Shown here: positions 1 through 10,646 of the stretch, in pieces
How the letters are laid out: each line of letters begins with the position of its first letter
Numbering within the stretch: position 1 is the stretch's first letter
Assembly: GCA_000697475.1 (NCBI GenBank)
Contig: JNEU01001073.1
Span: 40,690-104,689 of the forward strand
DNA: 64,000 bases
Source: Lichtheimia corymbifera B2541
Taxonomy: Eukaryota > Mucoromycota > Mucoromycetes > Mucorales > Lichtheimiaceae
Direction: 5' to 3'
Translations under genes and position numbers: made by a program
The notes under the pieces: generated by a model
What the model saw: the letters and a program-made list of their open reading frames with translations, nothing else
Database searches by the model: none
What the model was told of the DNA's origin: nothing

Positions 1-1
1 T

Positions 2-1397
2 ACCGAGCAACTTGCTGTGGAGAAGCATACCTACCCAGCTCCCTCCAATACAAGCCAACAACGCATCGCTTTCCTTTGGTCACATGCAAATGGCTTCAGC
101 AAGGAAATGATGCACCCATTGATGCAACGTTTTGCAGTCCAACTGCGTTCTCTTCCATCTTTCCAATCAATCACCTTTGATTTCTATGGATTCGATGCAC
201 GCTACTCTGGTGATTCTGCTTGCTTAAACAATGATCACCCTTTCAATCCAAAATGTAAGGTTTTTTTACCCTTTTTTACCCTGGTTACACACGATCGTTG
301 CATACACTAACAATAAATCCACTAGATTCATGGTTTGATAATGCCATGGATATGATCCAAGTGATCAAAGAAATGGACCTTTATGACAATTACGACAAGG
401 TCATAGGTGTTGGTCATAGCTTTGGTGCATGCTCGATGTAGGTACCCGTTTTTTTCACATGCCAAAACTCAGCGCATATGTTGAAGTACAAACGATGACT
501 AAAAATTCCATGATCTTTATAGGATGGTTGCCGAGTTTCTATTCCCCAAAACTTTCCATGCTCTTTGTCTTATTGAACCGGTGGTCAGCCCCTACGTATT
601 TCCCTATGAAGCCTTGTCCCAATTCCCTGCCATGTCATTGACTTTGAAACGTCGTGACACGTGGCCAAACCGGTAATAATGGGCAGCGTGATACAATTAC
701 CCCACGTTTTTGAAATGCAGCATGGAACTAATGTTGTATTTGTATGTACCAGGGAGGCTTGCTATACGTCGCTCAAGGATCGTCCTTTTTGGCGTGATTT
801 ACATCCCGAAGTATTCGAGAATTATGTGGTAAGTCTTCATTTTTACATCACCCGACCCACTGGATTCTCATCGATTTGCAGCAATATGCACTCTACGATA
901 CACCCGATGGCAATGTCAAGTTGAAATGCCCCAAGGAGGTGGAACATGTAAGTTATTGCTAAGCTTATCATATGAGCATAGAGTGGCTCATGATCATCAT
1001 GAATGATATATACATAGGCTGTTTATTGGGCTAGTCTCTATGGATCACCCACCGTCTTTAATTCTTTGAGATGTCTTACTATTCCTGTGCACATCGTGCA
1101 TGCGGACAGATCCACCTTGTGAGTTGGCAGCAGAATCAAATGCTATCTCATGCTCACATGTATATTGTAGTACCGATCCATCTTCCGCTGATGATATCAA
1201 GGCATTATCCCCGCTTATCAGCAATGCTCTCGTCGAAGGCTCACACGTCGTTCCACTTGAAAACCCTGATATGATTGGTAAGAAACACGGTAGTAAAGCA
1301 TGTCATTCAGGATCGCTAAACATAAACTTCATGATATATAGTGCCCGAGGTTATGCATTTGGTTAATAGAGCCTTGGAGACCCGTGCAAAGTTATAA
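2..1397 (+). CDS. Peroxisomal alpha/beta-hydrolase (Lpx1-like lipase/esterase), 5' partial
   Basis: The frame is open to the left edge, so the true start lies outside the window. Eight exons join in frame: 2-254, 326-437, 523-672, 753-828, 882-947, 1018-1118, 1171-1277, 1342-1397. About 306 residues are visible. Exon 1 carries the HANGF.KE motif near the oxyanion region. Exon 2 carries GVGHSFGACS, a GxSxG nucleophile elbow. Exon 7 has GSHVVPLENP, which should supply the catalytic histidine. The protein ends in AKL, an accepted variant of the PTS1 peroxisomal import signal. This matches the fold and tail type of yeast Lpx1, a peroxisomal lipase, so I infer a soluble peroxisomal esterase or lipase; the natural substrate cannot be read from sequence. 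The next gene is convergent. Confidence 0.85.
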
Positions 1398-1847
1398 TAG
1401 AAAAACCAGCCAATGATTTGTATTACACACTAGAATAAGCAGCTGTTTGCATAAATGCTTTATAGACAACTTGAAACACTCTTTGATTATGTACAAACAA
1501 AAGAGAAAATACAGAGAGCTTTATACGCAGAAAGAGAGTGAGAGAACGCCTAGTTGATTGTTGGCTCGATATAAGGGAGAAATATAGAGAGAGAGGTGTG
1601 TTATAAATGATGGGTGAGCGCACCAGATGTCAGCATGCAAATAGCGTAGAGTGCTTGAAAGTAGACGAGGTCGATCTGAGGGATCAAAGCTATGAGATGA
1701 ATCACATCCACCGCCTGAAAAAGTTGAGGCTGGAATCACGCATACGCCAACCTTCGACTTGATGAGTCAATCGTGCGAGTCGATCATCTTCACGTTGCTC
1801 CACCGCCTGCGATGGGGCCGGCTACCGGCTGTATGAGAATACAAGGA
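1398..1847. other. Convergent intergenic spacer
   Basis: This spacer separates the 3' ends of the hydrolase and the CK2 subunit. It is A/G-rich on the plus strand around 1500-1600. I see no gene, repeat or RNA structure. Confidence 0.6.
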
Positions 1848-2939
1848 TCATTGTATACAAGTTTGGTCCTTACCCACCGCATTCATGTCTTGTGTTGCAA
1901 TAACGTTGATAATATCCTCCTCTTCCTCTTCTTCCTGATCCGCAACATCATCCTCAAATTCGTCATCGTCTTCATCGTCGCCCGTAGTACATTCACGAGG
2001 TCGCATACGAAGCCATTGCATTCTTGGACCGACGACCGACTTTTCATTGACACGGAAACCAAAGATACGTGGTTGATAAATGTGGCGTCGTGGTGCTGGT
2101 ACCAAATCATTAAAGGATTGAAATAATAAATGTGCATACGTCGTTCCAAAATGGGCACCTAGAAGGAGAGAAAAAAGGGAGACGTCAATTCTTGATCCCA
2201 TCGCACATCCATCCAATCACCCTCCATACAGTACCATCCACATTTTGAGAAATCAAGCTTGGAGGATTGTATAAGTCCATACAACGAGGACAGTAGAGAC
2301 GTACACCTTCACGACCTGCTTCATCGTAACGGCCACAAGGAATAACAGGACATTTGCCGCAATAGACACGAGGACAAAAGCCAAATTGCTCGGCGAGATA
2401 ACGTTCAGCCATCAAACGAAGCCCGTTGCGTGTCAACAAGTAACGCTGATGAATCAAGCCATACAACATGGCAGCATAAGGCTCGACAACACTTGGATGT
2501 GCACGTTCACCACTACGTCGTTTGGTGGCAATAGGTCGTTCCTTCCAAAAGCCATCATCCTCTTCTGACGGTTCCTCTTCTTCCTCTTCGTCCTCTTGGT
2601 CAGCAAGCTGATCGTCATCTGAGGGCTCCTCTGGTTCCAAATCGAGAATCATTTCCAGGGCTTCGTCATAGTATGGTACAATGGCCGACAATCCTGTCAA
2701 GTTGAAGTCGTCTTGAATAAAGTCCTCGGGCACCTCTGCATAATACTCGTGTCCTGAGAGCGAACAGAACCAGCTAATCCAACTTTGCAATGAGCTGCCA
2801 GTGGTGGATACCTGCGAGTCGTCATCTGAATAAAAAGAAAGCCCATCAGCACCAAGGAGTATCCCAACGGAAGGAGCTCTGGGGATTTGGAATAGTAAAT
2901 ACCATATACAGGATTCGCAGAAGGGAAGAATCGGTCCAT
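1848..2939 (-). CDS. CKB1: Casein kinase II regulatory (beta) subunit
   Basis: Regulatory subunit of protein kinase CK2, which forms a dimer bridging two catalytic subunits. Exons on the minus strand are 2939-2903, 2825-2235 and 2158-1848, giving 312 residues. The short first exon ends in phase 1, and only the donor at 2902 restores the conserved SWISWFC segment. Also visible are PEDFIQDDFNLTGL, MILDLEPEE, MLYGLIHQRYLLT and a zinc-binding set FCPRVYC ... YCPRC, the dimerisation ribbon. After it come AHFGTTYAHLLF and RHIYQPRIFGF, typical of the family C-terminus. Compared with the animal protein (about 215 residues) it has a roughly 45-residue acidic and basic insert after MILDLEPEE and an acidic tail. 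Similar extensions occur in yeast homologues. Identification is secure. Confidence 0.95.
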
Positions 2940-3878
2940 GGCAGATAATGACAAGAGGCTATAAATAAAGGCATGAGTCAAAAAGAGGTCCAAGTAGTAT
3001 GAGGGAAAACACGTACGTGTATTATTATGCACAGACACTCCAAAAGTGCGCGCCTGGGTGAGATAAAGGTGTGCACACACACAGCTCGCCATTTGCCCTT
3101 CAAAAGACCTGTGACGTTGGTTGGTTGGTTAGATAGATCACCCCTCCCACACACGCACACTCATTGCCTGATCCGTTTCGAATTCTATTATCACCAAATG
3201 ATAAGGACAATGAAATACAATCCATCCCAAATTAATAAAGAAAGCTATCTTGGGTCATCCATGCAATCTACATTTACAATCACCCGCCCAATACCTAACT
3301 GGTACCTTGATTGTTCCCAAACCAATTGCTTGAAGTAGTTAGCAGCTTGCTGTCTTTTTTTCCCACTTGCCTTGTTTTGAAGGCATCTATACATCCGATG
3401 TTTCACTCACGTGCTTCCTATTATCATCATTTGAAAGAGAGAAGGTACATTAATTTCACTCACTGGGTTAATCTCTCTCACCAAGATCTTTTTTAATACG
3501 AATTGGATATTAGATAACAGTACTGCATGTGTCCCATAGGATATAACTTTGTCAGCATCAATCTTTTAATCATACTCAAAGCATTCACCAGTACATTCGC
3601 ACGATTTGCTCCAGATACGTCTTTCGGAGCACTGGATGGTGATACACCAAGACCAGCAGTGTACCAGCCCAAGGTAGTTTTTTGGGGATTGACTCTTAGG
3701 TGCAAGTCGTACATGCTGCAGTAAATCTCCTTGTCAAGAATAATTTGAGATTGCTTTTTATCATTATGTACACAGAAACAGGGATAGCAAAAGTGATGGA
3801 TGGATAATGAGTGTTGGAATATAGTGAATGGGAATAGTATGTAATTAAAAAGATGGGTTGCGGTAAGTTTGGTGTTGC
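2940..3878. other. Intergenic region with an isolated 18-bp repeat copy
   Basis: No convincing gene. Short overlapping ORFs on both strands around 3490-3720 lack recognisable motifs or a consistent exon structure. At 3451-3480 lies about one and a half units of the 18-bp sequence that forms the array at 5921-6123. Confidence 0.5.
3451..3480. repeat. Isolated copy of the 18-bp minisatellite unit
   Basis: The sequence carries CACTCACTGGGTTAATCTC, the same unit as the arrays at 5741-5787 and 5921-6123. It lies on the opposite side of the intervening gene. Confidence 0.7.
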
Positions 3879-5609
3879 TCAGCGGCCAATTGTCAAAGAA
3901 AACTTTCGTTTCTTGGATGCACGAGCTTGATGTTTGTCAGGCATAATTGGAACAGTAGGGCAACGATTATAGGACCTGTCATGTTTCGAATTGACACACA
4001 AAGTTTTGTGGATTGATGAAACCAAGATTAGGTCATCCAGGCGACCAAGCAGATTGAGAAGCTCATCCTTCCTCTTGGGAATTTCGAATGATGTGAGCTC
4101 GGTAAACGTGTATAGATTGTCTGATTGCAAGTGCATGACAAAGAAGGTGATCGTGGTGCCTAATAAGGAAAGCGTGTTCAGTAATTCAACAAGTCAAATG
4201 ATGTACTTTTTTTCACTCACTGACAACTTGGAAGCCCATAGTGACTTCTAAACCAAACTCATCCAGTGCATCTTTGCAAAAAATGGCGATGCGGTAGAAA
4301 TCCTCGACAAGCATAGTAGGTGATATGTTCTTATCCGCCTTGATTTCGCCGTACACGTTTGTGTACGCATATTCATATGATTCATAGACGTCAATTTTGT
4401 AATCTGGTCGGGTGTTGAAGTCGCTGTCATGCTGCTCTGAGTCTGAGACCAGATTTGAGCTACAAAGTATGACTGAGCCAGGAGAAATTTATAGTCGTCA
4501 CAATGCTTACCAGTGTGCAATCCTTGTTGGTTGCTTCGACCCCAGCAAACCGTGAATCAGTGGATGCACATAGCTCGCCGATAAGTGGGCTTCTGATATT
4601 GGCTTTATGTGGCAATCATACAAATGTGGAATCCTTTCAAAACATTAAATGAGAGACCATTAACCAAGAGGTCATTTTTGGAGCTTACATGGTGGCTAAT
4701 GCAAGTAGAACATGCTTTTCATTCTCGGGGGCCTGGGAGCAAAGAAGGTAGATCTTGGATAATGTCACTTCCTCAGTTACTGTGTCGTTTTTGAACTCCT
4801 AAGCGTTTTAGATACAGATACACGACCGATTAAAATAACAGAAATTGGATATACGTTGAAACGTACCATGAGTATATCCTTCACCTTGAGGAACAAACTT
4901 TGATCGAATGTTTTTCTGTGATACAATGTTGCAAATAAGTCATGGCGCATGGCCTTAAGAAGCTGCGGAGGGAAGATTTCAGGGGGCAGATTCTTGTAGT
5001 CATGGCGTTCTTGTAAAACCAAGATACCGGAATGTGACCTAACAACCATTGTTAACGCACAGAGCCACATCAATTTGATTCGGTTTCATTTTGATGCCAA
5101 ATCAACTTACAACAGGTCATTAAAATGATCGACTAAATCCATTTCAGATCCAGATCGATTGGCGCATAAAGTCCGATATTGATGAAATTTAAGTGATATG
5201 TCTTCAGCGCTGACTATCCAGTGATTTTCGTCGTTTGACAGCGGGCAAGCGAACTCGCTAAAGAGCAATAATGTAAGCGTTGAATAACGAGAAAGAAGAG
5301 AAAAAATGGGGATCACAGAACTTACGTGACATGAGCGTTATCCGTGTGGGTAGCCAAATCAACTTTATTATCGAAGACCTCGACGCAGGAGATACAAGCC
5401 ATCTTGACAGTTGCATCCGGGAATGCTTTCAAGTTGGCGTCGTTCCAAACGCGCTGTCCATCCTTCATTTTATCTCCCCTTTGGCGAGAGGGTACAAGTT
5501 TCTTGTGAGATGTGAAAATATGGTTTCGGCACTTCTGGAACGATGCGAATGTATCCTGGGTGCAATACGGGCATGTCTTTTTTATAAGAAGAACTGATTG
5601 TGTGCTCAT
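3879..5609 (-). CDS. C2H2-like N-terminus with nuclease-like C-terminal core (putative Mucoromycota-expanded family)
   Basis: Function unknown. Seven exons (5609-5326, 5257-5111, 5038-4867, 4798-4689, 4592-4511, 4434-4221, 4159-3879) give exactly 430 codons. The N-terminus has two zinc-finger-like segments: CPYC with a downstream H...H, and CISC followed by HTDNAH. The C-terminal half carries RPDYKIDVY, then VYGEIK, then FCKDALDEF, GFQVV, ITFFVM and a basic tail ASKKRKF. The order PD...(D)...GEIK resembles motif II/III of the PD-(D/E)XK nuclease fold. That reading is my inference, not a recognised hit. The same order of segments appears in the gene at 40534-42332. The basic tail could be a nuclear localisation signal. 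Splice junctions of exons 5-6 are the least certain. Confidence 0.7.
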
Positions 5610-5646
5610 GGCGACGAAGGAAATGGGGAAGTAAAAGGCTGCGCAG

Positions 5647-5715
5647 CGAAAAACGGGTAAGGTGTAGCCAAGGCAAAAACGAAAAACGGGTAAGGGGTAG
5701 GTAACCAAGGCAACA
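5647..5715. repeat. 33-bp tandem duplication upstream of the C2H2-like gene
   Basis: The sequence CGAAAAACGGGTAAGG occurs twice, starting near 5647 and 5680, each followed by a related GTAG and CCAAGGCAA segment. It lies 40-110 bp upstream of the start codon at 5609, so it may sit in the promoter or leader. Confidence 0.75.
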
Positions 5716-5740
5716 GCCCGCCATTTTTAGGAAAATCCAA

Positions 5741-5787
5741 TAATCTCACTCACCGGGTTAATCTCACTTGCCAGGTTAATCTCATTG
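5741..5787. repeat. Short 18-bp minisatellite cluster
   Basis: Two to three imperfect units with the core GGGTTAATCTCACT. They belong to the same family as the longer array at 5921-6123. Confidence 0.75.
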
Positions 5788-5920
5788 TTTGTGTTAACTT
5801 TTTCTCAAAGTCATCGTATCTTTTAACAGTTGAATGTGTTTTTTACTAACGAGAGTGTTTCACTTTTCACAGGAACGGTCATGGTGAGTGTTTATGCGAT
5901 AGGGGTAAATGGTAATCAGC

Positions 5921-6123
5921 ACCAGGTTAATCTCATTCACTGGGTTAATCTCACTCACTGGGTTAATCTCACTCACTGGGTTAATCTCACTCACTGGGTT
6001 AATCTCACTCACTGGGTTAATCTCACTCACTGGGTTAATCTCATTCACTGGGTTAATCTCGGTCACGGGGTTAATCTCACTCTCACTGGGTTAATCTCGC
6101 TCACTGGGTTAATCTCACTCATT
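5921..6123. repeat. 18-bp minisatellite array, about 11 units
   Basis: The unit GGGTTAATCTCACTCACT is repeated head to tail with few changes. Because 18 is a multiple of three, several frames remain open across the array and read as hexapeptide repeats on both strands. There are no flanking exons or start contexts, so I treat the ORFs as artefacts of the repeat. Confidence 0.95.
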
Positions 6124-6159
6124 TAGTTCACAAATTGGAAACTGATAGCCCATTACTCC

Positions 6160-7500
6160 TAATCACCTTTTTTTACCAATACAATGCATGTGAACGATTC
6201 TGCTGCTCTAGCCCATCATTTCAAGCTTTCAACTTTCTTGATCCGAGAGGATTTACTAGCAACGCTCAAACAAAAGAAGTATCATCCAAAGGCATCAGAA
6301 AAATCAATTTGGATTTCCCGTTCTTCCACCCCCAGTTTTATTCCCTTCAAGTACAACTACCACCTGCGAACGATTGTGCTGCTTCAGCCCACCATGTCAA
6401 TCCTACAACTGCCTTGATCCGAGAGTCTTTTACTGAATGGCAAGTCCATGGCATAGTACACCCCACGACAACTCCCGCGTTTCATGACACTTCACCTTCT
6501 CTTGTACAATCCTCGACCGCGATCAATCGTACGAGCTGTTGCCATTAGCAAGGTCTTCACTCCATTTTCTCCCAAATCACTTGCAGCAACTTGCATTGCA
6601 GCCGGCTTTTACGTGAACAGCAGATAGCCATGATATAGGAGCAGCTTTATTTTACGTGTAACAACTTGATTAAATACATACAACTTCTTATGGATATCCC
6701 CATATCAACCATCAACTACTACTATTGCGCAATACAAGCATTCTTTATCTGGTTGAGCTGCGACAGAAAGTGAACAAGCTAGTGATTGACCAACTGACGG
6801 ATGGGAAAGGAAGCGATCACAGAAGTTCTTTGTATCAACGTATTGGACTTACATTGCTTATGGATGGATGGATGCAATCAAGCACAGTGATGGGTGATCC
6901 TGAAATGTCGATTCGATTACTTGGCACGTCGTCAGCAGGAAGAATGGATCATGCTGCGTGGATGCGGCTGGGATGCATGATGGATTATTGGATGGCGTGG
7001 ATGAGGCGGCTTGTATCTTTGACAAAAATCAGTTTGCTGCCATGGATGATATTGGATGATGGAGCCAGGGCACGTGCAGCAAATAGTTTGAAATCATGGG
7101 TGAAGACGTTTATGACGGCGGCACTCAAGGATGCAATGACAAAATGATACCCGCTGATTCTATACGATCCACTTGGTTGGTTTCTGGAATGAAGGATAGG
7201 AACTTGAAGGGCGGAAAGCGAGATTTGATCATCCACATCATTGCATTGACACACCTTTTTTCCTTTGTTACATTACATTCTCCAAAGCATCCTTGTTCAT
7301 ATGCTGATAGACGATAGGCAGTGGCGATTCTTAGCGGACTGCACACAGGTTTAAATAGACGTTTGTATTTTCAAAGATAATAAACCCAGAGAAACGATAC
7401 CCAACAATCATGCTTGTTACAGAAGCTTAGTCCATTGTAAGCTTAAATCACGTTTAAGAAGAGCGAGCTCTGATATAATGTGGCACGAGTACATACATAT
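6160..7500 (+). repeat. Dispersed composite repeat, copy D (3' half only)
   Basis: This segment is related to 28500-29745 and 47640-48480. Shared blocks include a region near 6355 (ACCACCTGCGAACGATTG), a leader ending GCAGCTTTATTT near 6640, a GGATGGATGCAATCAAG block near 6860, and a 3' end at 7378-7490 with AATAAACCCA followed by CCATTGTAAGCTTAAATCA. The palindromic head present in copies A and C is absent. ORFs across the copies are disrupted by indels, so the element is probably non-coding or decayed. Confidence 0.8.
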
Positions 7501-8941
7501 GCTCACGTATGACAAATTTAAGCATGCGCTAATCAGTTTTGGCGAGGGTGTCTTTTTACTTTGCGTTAGGTAAACTTCAAAGGAGGCCATCACTTTTGAT
7601 CATTTGCGTTTTGCCTTTGCTCATTGTATTTACCGTATTGCTTAAATTGAAAGTTTCTCATTATGATACAGGTGCATGATCCATTTCAAATAAGGTACGT
7701 GGTTTCATGTAGACATTACATGGAACGGGGTGCTACGGCTCATGACTTCCCTATAAGGTCCAAGCGCGATCCTTTAAAGAGCAAAGTAAAAAACGCTCTT
7801 GGCAAAATCGATATATCCCGCAACGCAAAATGGAGACTCGTGTCACGCAAAGATGTAAAAAACCAAGCACAAGATTTAAGTAAAGTCCATTACTGTCAGT
7901 TGACAGAGCCAAACCACACATTACACGCATGCACATCCAAATGGGGTAAGTGCAAATAAAGGCAACTCCTCCTCGTCACGAATCGCATGCAAGCTCCCGC
8001 ACGCTCCCATGCCACAATTCCTGCGTCCCTGTCAACCTTGTTTATTACTTTTATCCATTTTCATGCATCACTATTCATATCACCATCATCATCATCGTCA
8101 TCATACTCAAAATAATACCTCAGCATTATCGATGTCTATATCGGTAGAGTAACGTTGAATACGTGTCATATCGGATCTCATGGCGGAAGTCTGGCCTTGT
8201 TTCAGAAAACGACGCGATCGACACTTTAAAAAAGCTGGTGTTACTGGTGGCTGTTGCGGAATTGATCCGAATTGTTGGGTGCGCCGAAATATGGTTTCCG
8301 GGCAACACAATGACATCAAGCTGACCTTTTAATTCAAAATATGATGGCAACAGAAATACATGGAAATCTTGTCATCATAAACAGTAACAAGGGGGTTGAT
8401 GATAATAATGATGAAGGGGAATTGGGGGGAAGGGAGAATTGGTGGGAAGGCAACCACGCAGCAGCAACAAAAGGATGACACCACAGAGTGTGAGTGACAG
8501 CATGATTGCATCACTTTTTGTGCTGACGGCATGCATGCACTTTTTATGCACCATCACAAATAGATGTCATAGTAATGAGAAAGGGCAGGGCAGGATCCGA
8601 TTATGAAAATAGGGGGAGGAATGATGATGAGCTTAAGGAATGCAGCAGCATCACAAATCAACGAATTGACCCAAGTGTGCGAAAACAGTAATGGTGCTGC
8701 TAGGATGGGATGGTTCCATGGAATCACAAGGAAACAACCAATTACACAAATAAAAGATTAAGGCCATTCATGATGCCAAAGCAACGAGATCGATGAGAGC
8801 ATCATTATCATCATCATCCCCCAATGAGAAACAGTCCCCCTGACTGACATCAGGGAAAGCATGTCATCATAACACTGTGTCAATGCCTCGTCCAAATTTG
8901 GCACATGACATCATTTGCATCTCCCTCCGCTCCCCAAAACG
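7501..8941. other. Intergenic region, no secure gene
   Basis: A plus-strand ORF at 7663-7959 and a minus-strand ORF at 8107-8319 show some protein-like composition. The second ends with an acid-rich segment STDIDIDNAEVLF. Neither has a promoter, splice structure or family motif I recognise. The minus-strand one could be the last exon of an unrecognised gene. The rest is rich in ATG/CAT repeats. Confidence 0.4.
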
Positions 8942-8949
8942 TATATAAA
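8942..8949 (+). promoter_or_regulatory. TATA box of the bZIP gene
   Basis: TATATAAA lies about 100 bp upstream of the ATG at 9049. It argues against the in-frame ATG at 8905, which would lie upstream of the transcription start. Confidence 0.6.
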
Positions 8950-9048
8950 CAGCACCTTTTTTTGGGTTTCCTTTGTTCCACGCCACACACACTTTTACTT
9001 TTTTACACGCTACTTGTTGACAAGACATTTACACACACACACGTCACC

Positions 9049-9495
9049 ATGACCTCTTCACGACAATGCATGTCTATTGATGCCATCATCTGCAACCCTT
9101 CTCATCATCACCATCAGTCAGCTGTACCAGCCGACGTTGCCATGACCACCACAGAGGCACCACCTTCACCTCCAGAATCCACCTTCAGTATGCCTACATC
9201 ACCCCCACCATCACCTTTGATGAACAATGCATCCAAACGATCATCCACATCTTCAACGTCGGGTACCACTGCTGAACGTCGCCATCGAAACAAAATCGCA
9301 TCAGCCAAGTATCGCGCTAAAAAACAAGAAAACATGCGCTCGATGGCAAACAAATTAGCCCAAGTGACAGCTGAAAATGCATCCTTGCAGCATCAACTGA
9401 GCCAAGCACTGGAAGACAATGAAGCACTGCGGAGACTTTGTAAATCAATGATGACTTCCTCCCATCAACAACAACAGCAGCAGCCAGCAGCATAA
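9049..9495 (+). CDS. Small bZIP transcription factor
   Basis: Single-exon gene of 148 residues. The start at 9049 (context CACCATGA) is preferred over the ATG at 8905 because a TATA box sits between them. The N-terminal half is Ser/Pro/Thr-rich (TEAPPSPPES, TSPPPSPL), as in activation or phosphorylation regions. Residues about 80-103 form the basic region ERRHRNKIASAKYRAKKQ, with the bZIP signature N-x7-R. A leucine zipper follows (LAQVTAENASLQHQLSQAL), and the protein ends in a Gln-rich tail. The basic region resembles the fungal Met4/Cys3/Gcn4-type group, but I cannot assign an orthologue or targets. It should bind DNA as a dimer in the nucleus. The flanking DNA is long and gene-free. Confidence 0.9.
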   Translation: MTSSRQCMSIDAIICNPSHHHHQSAVPADVAMTTTEAPPSPPESTFSMPTSPPPSPLMNNASKRSSTSSTSGTTAERRHRNKIASAKYRAKKQENMRSMANKLAQVTAENASLQHQLSQALEDNEALRRLCKSMMTSSHQQQQQQPAA

Positions 9496-10646
9496 AAAAG
9501 TTGCGTGCCCATCTCATCATCATTCTTCTTCTCCTCCTCTTGCTTTTTCTTTTTGTCCTCTTCCCCCTTTATGCACATTAGCTTACCATTTTCCCTGTTT
9601 ATGTTTGTCTCTCATGATTTTTGTATATAACCTCTCTCATTTGCATACCCCCATTGAGTCTTCGTTTATGATCACGTTTCATAAAAACAGCTAGCATATT
9701 TCAAAAGAGTCATTATTTGTCCATGCCGAGAAGTTTGTGTAACATCTGAGCAATAATCATGACGAAACGTATCACCATGCCATTGCGAATGGTATGCACC
9801 CAAAAATATGTCCTTGTGTAACACGATCGTCAATGATACTGCTGTTGGCGTCATGGATCGCGTAACGCCGTCATGGGAAAAAGGGTAACCCAGGACACAC
9901 ATCATCATCAGCTGCATAATGATACTACTGCATGGTGGGGGTAATTGCAGATCATGATGACATTGCCATGATAGATCTACTATGATGTGATGATGATGAT
10001 GATCTCGGCTGTTGCCACCCTCCGTCGTCGTAGTAGTAGTAGTAACATGGTTACAACTTTGGATCTAAACTCTGATGGGAAATAAACAAACTTTTAAAGT
10101 TCTCCCAGTTTTTAGGTACGTACATTGGATGAAAAGAGAGCTAAAGCAAGTACCATGATATAACGGGAAGAGAAATCTCTGGAAATATCTAAAGCAGCAT
10201 GATTTATCGTTTGGTTTGCAACTACTGCATGCATTTATTATGATAGGTTGATAATGCCTGATAGGTCAGACTAAACTAATATCAGCAAGTGTATGTATGA
10301 CATTGACGTTGCAATCATTCGTCGGATGGTGGGTCATAAGGATTGTCAAAGAAAGTGTCATCAAGTGAGCCATGTATCATTATTCATCATGCAGTGGTAA
10401 AAAGTGGCGGAGCATGTCCTCTTCCTCCTCCTTCTTTTCCGACGACGACCACAATGGCGAGGGATATGAATACACCAATGTCCATGGAATACGGGAAAAA
10501 AAAAGCCACGTTGAAAGGTCCATCACCATTGATCATGCCGCAGTAGTAGTGCCATCGCAATTACCATACAAGTTAAGCCTCTTATCGCTATGCTAGTCGT
10601 TGTTTGACTCTCAGCACGACATCCCCGCTTGTTCTTTTTGCCTCCC
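9496..10646. other. Intergenic region between bZIP and ABTB1-like genes
   Basis: A pyrimidine-rich 3' region follows the bZIP stop. ORFs at 9672-9917 (minus) and 10343-10596 (plus) show no motif or conserved start context. Nothing else is recognisable. Confidence 0.5.

Noticed and set aside
5830..6126. ORFs on both strands across the 18-bp array, encoding hexapeptide repeats
   Set aside because: An 18-bp unit keeps any stop-free frame open. There are no flanking exons or promoter-like signals, so they are by-products of the repeat.
8905..9048. Longer N-terminus for the bZIP protein from the ATG at 8905
   Set aside because: The TATA box at 8942-8949 lies downstream of that ATG, and the extension is hydrophobic and unrelated to bZIP proteins.
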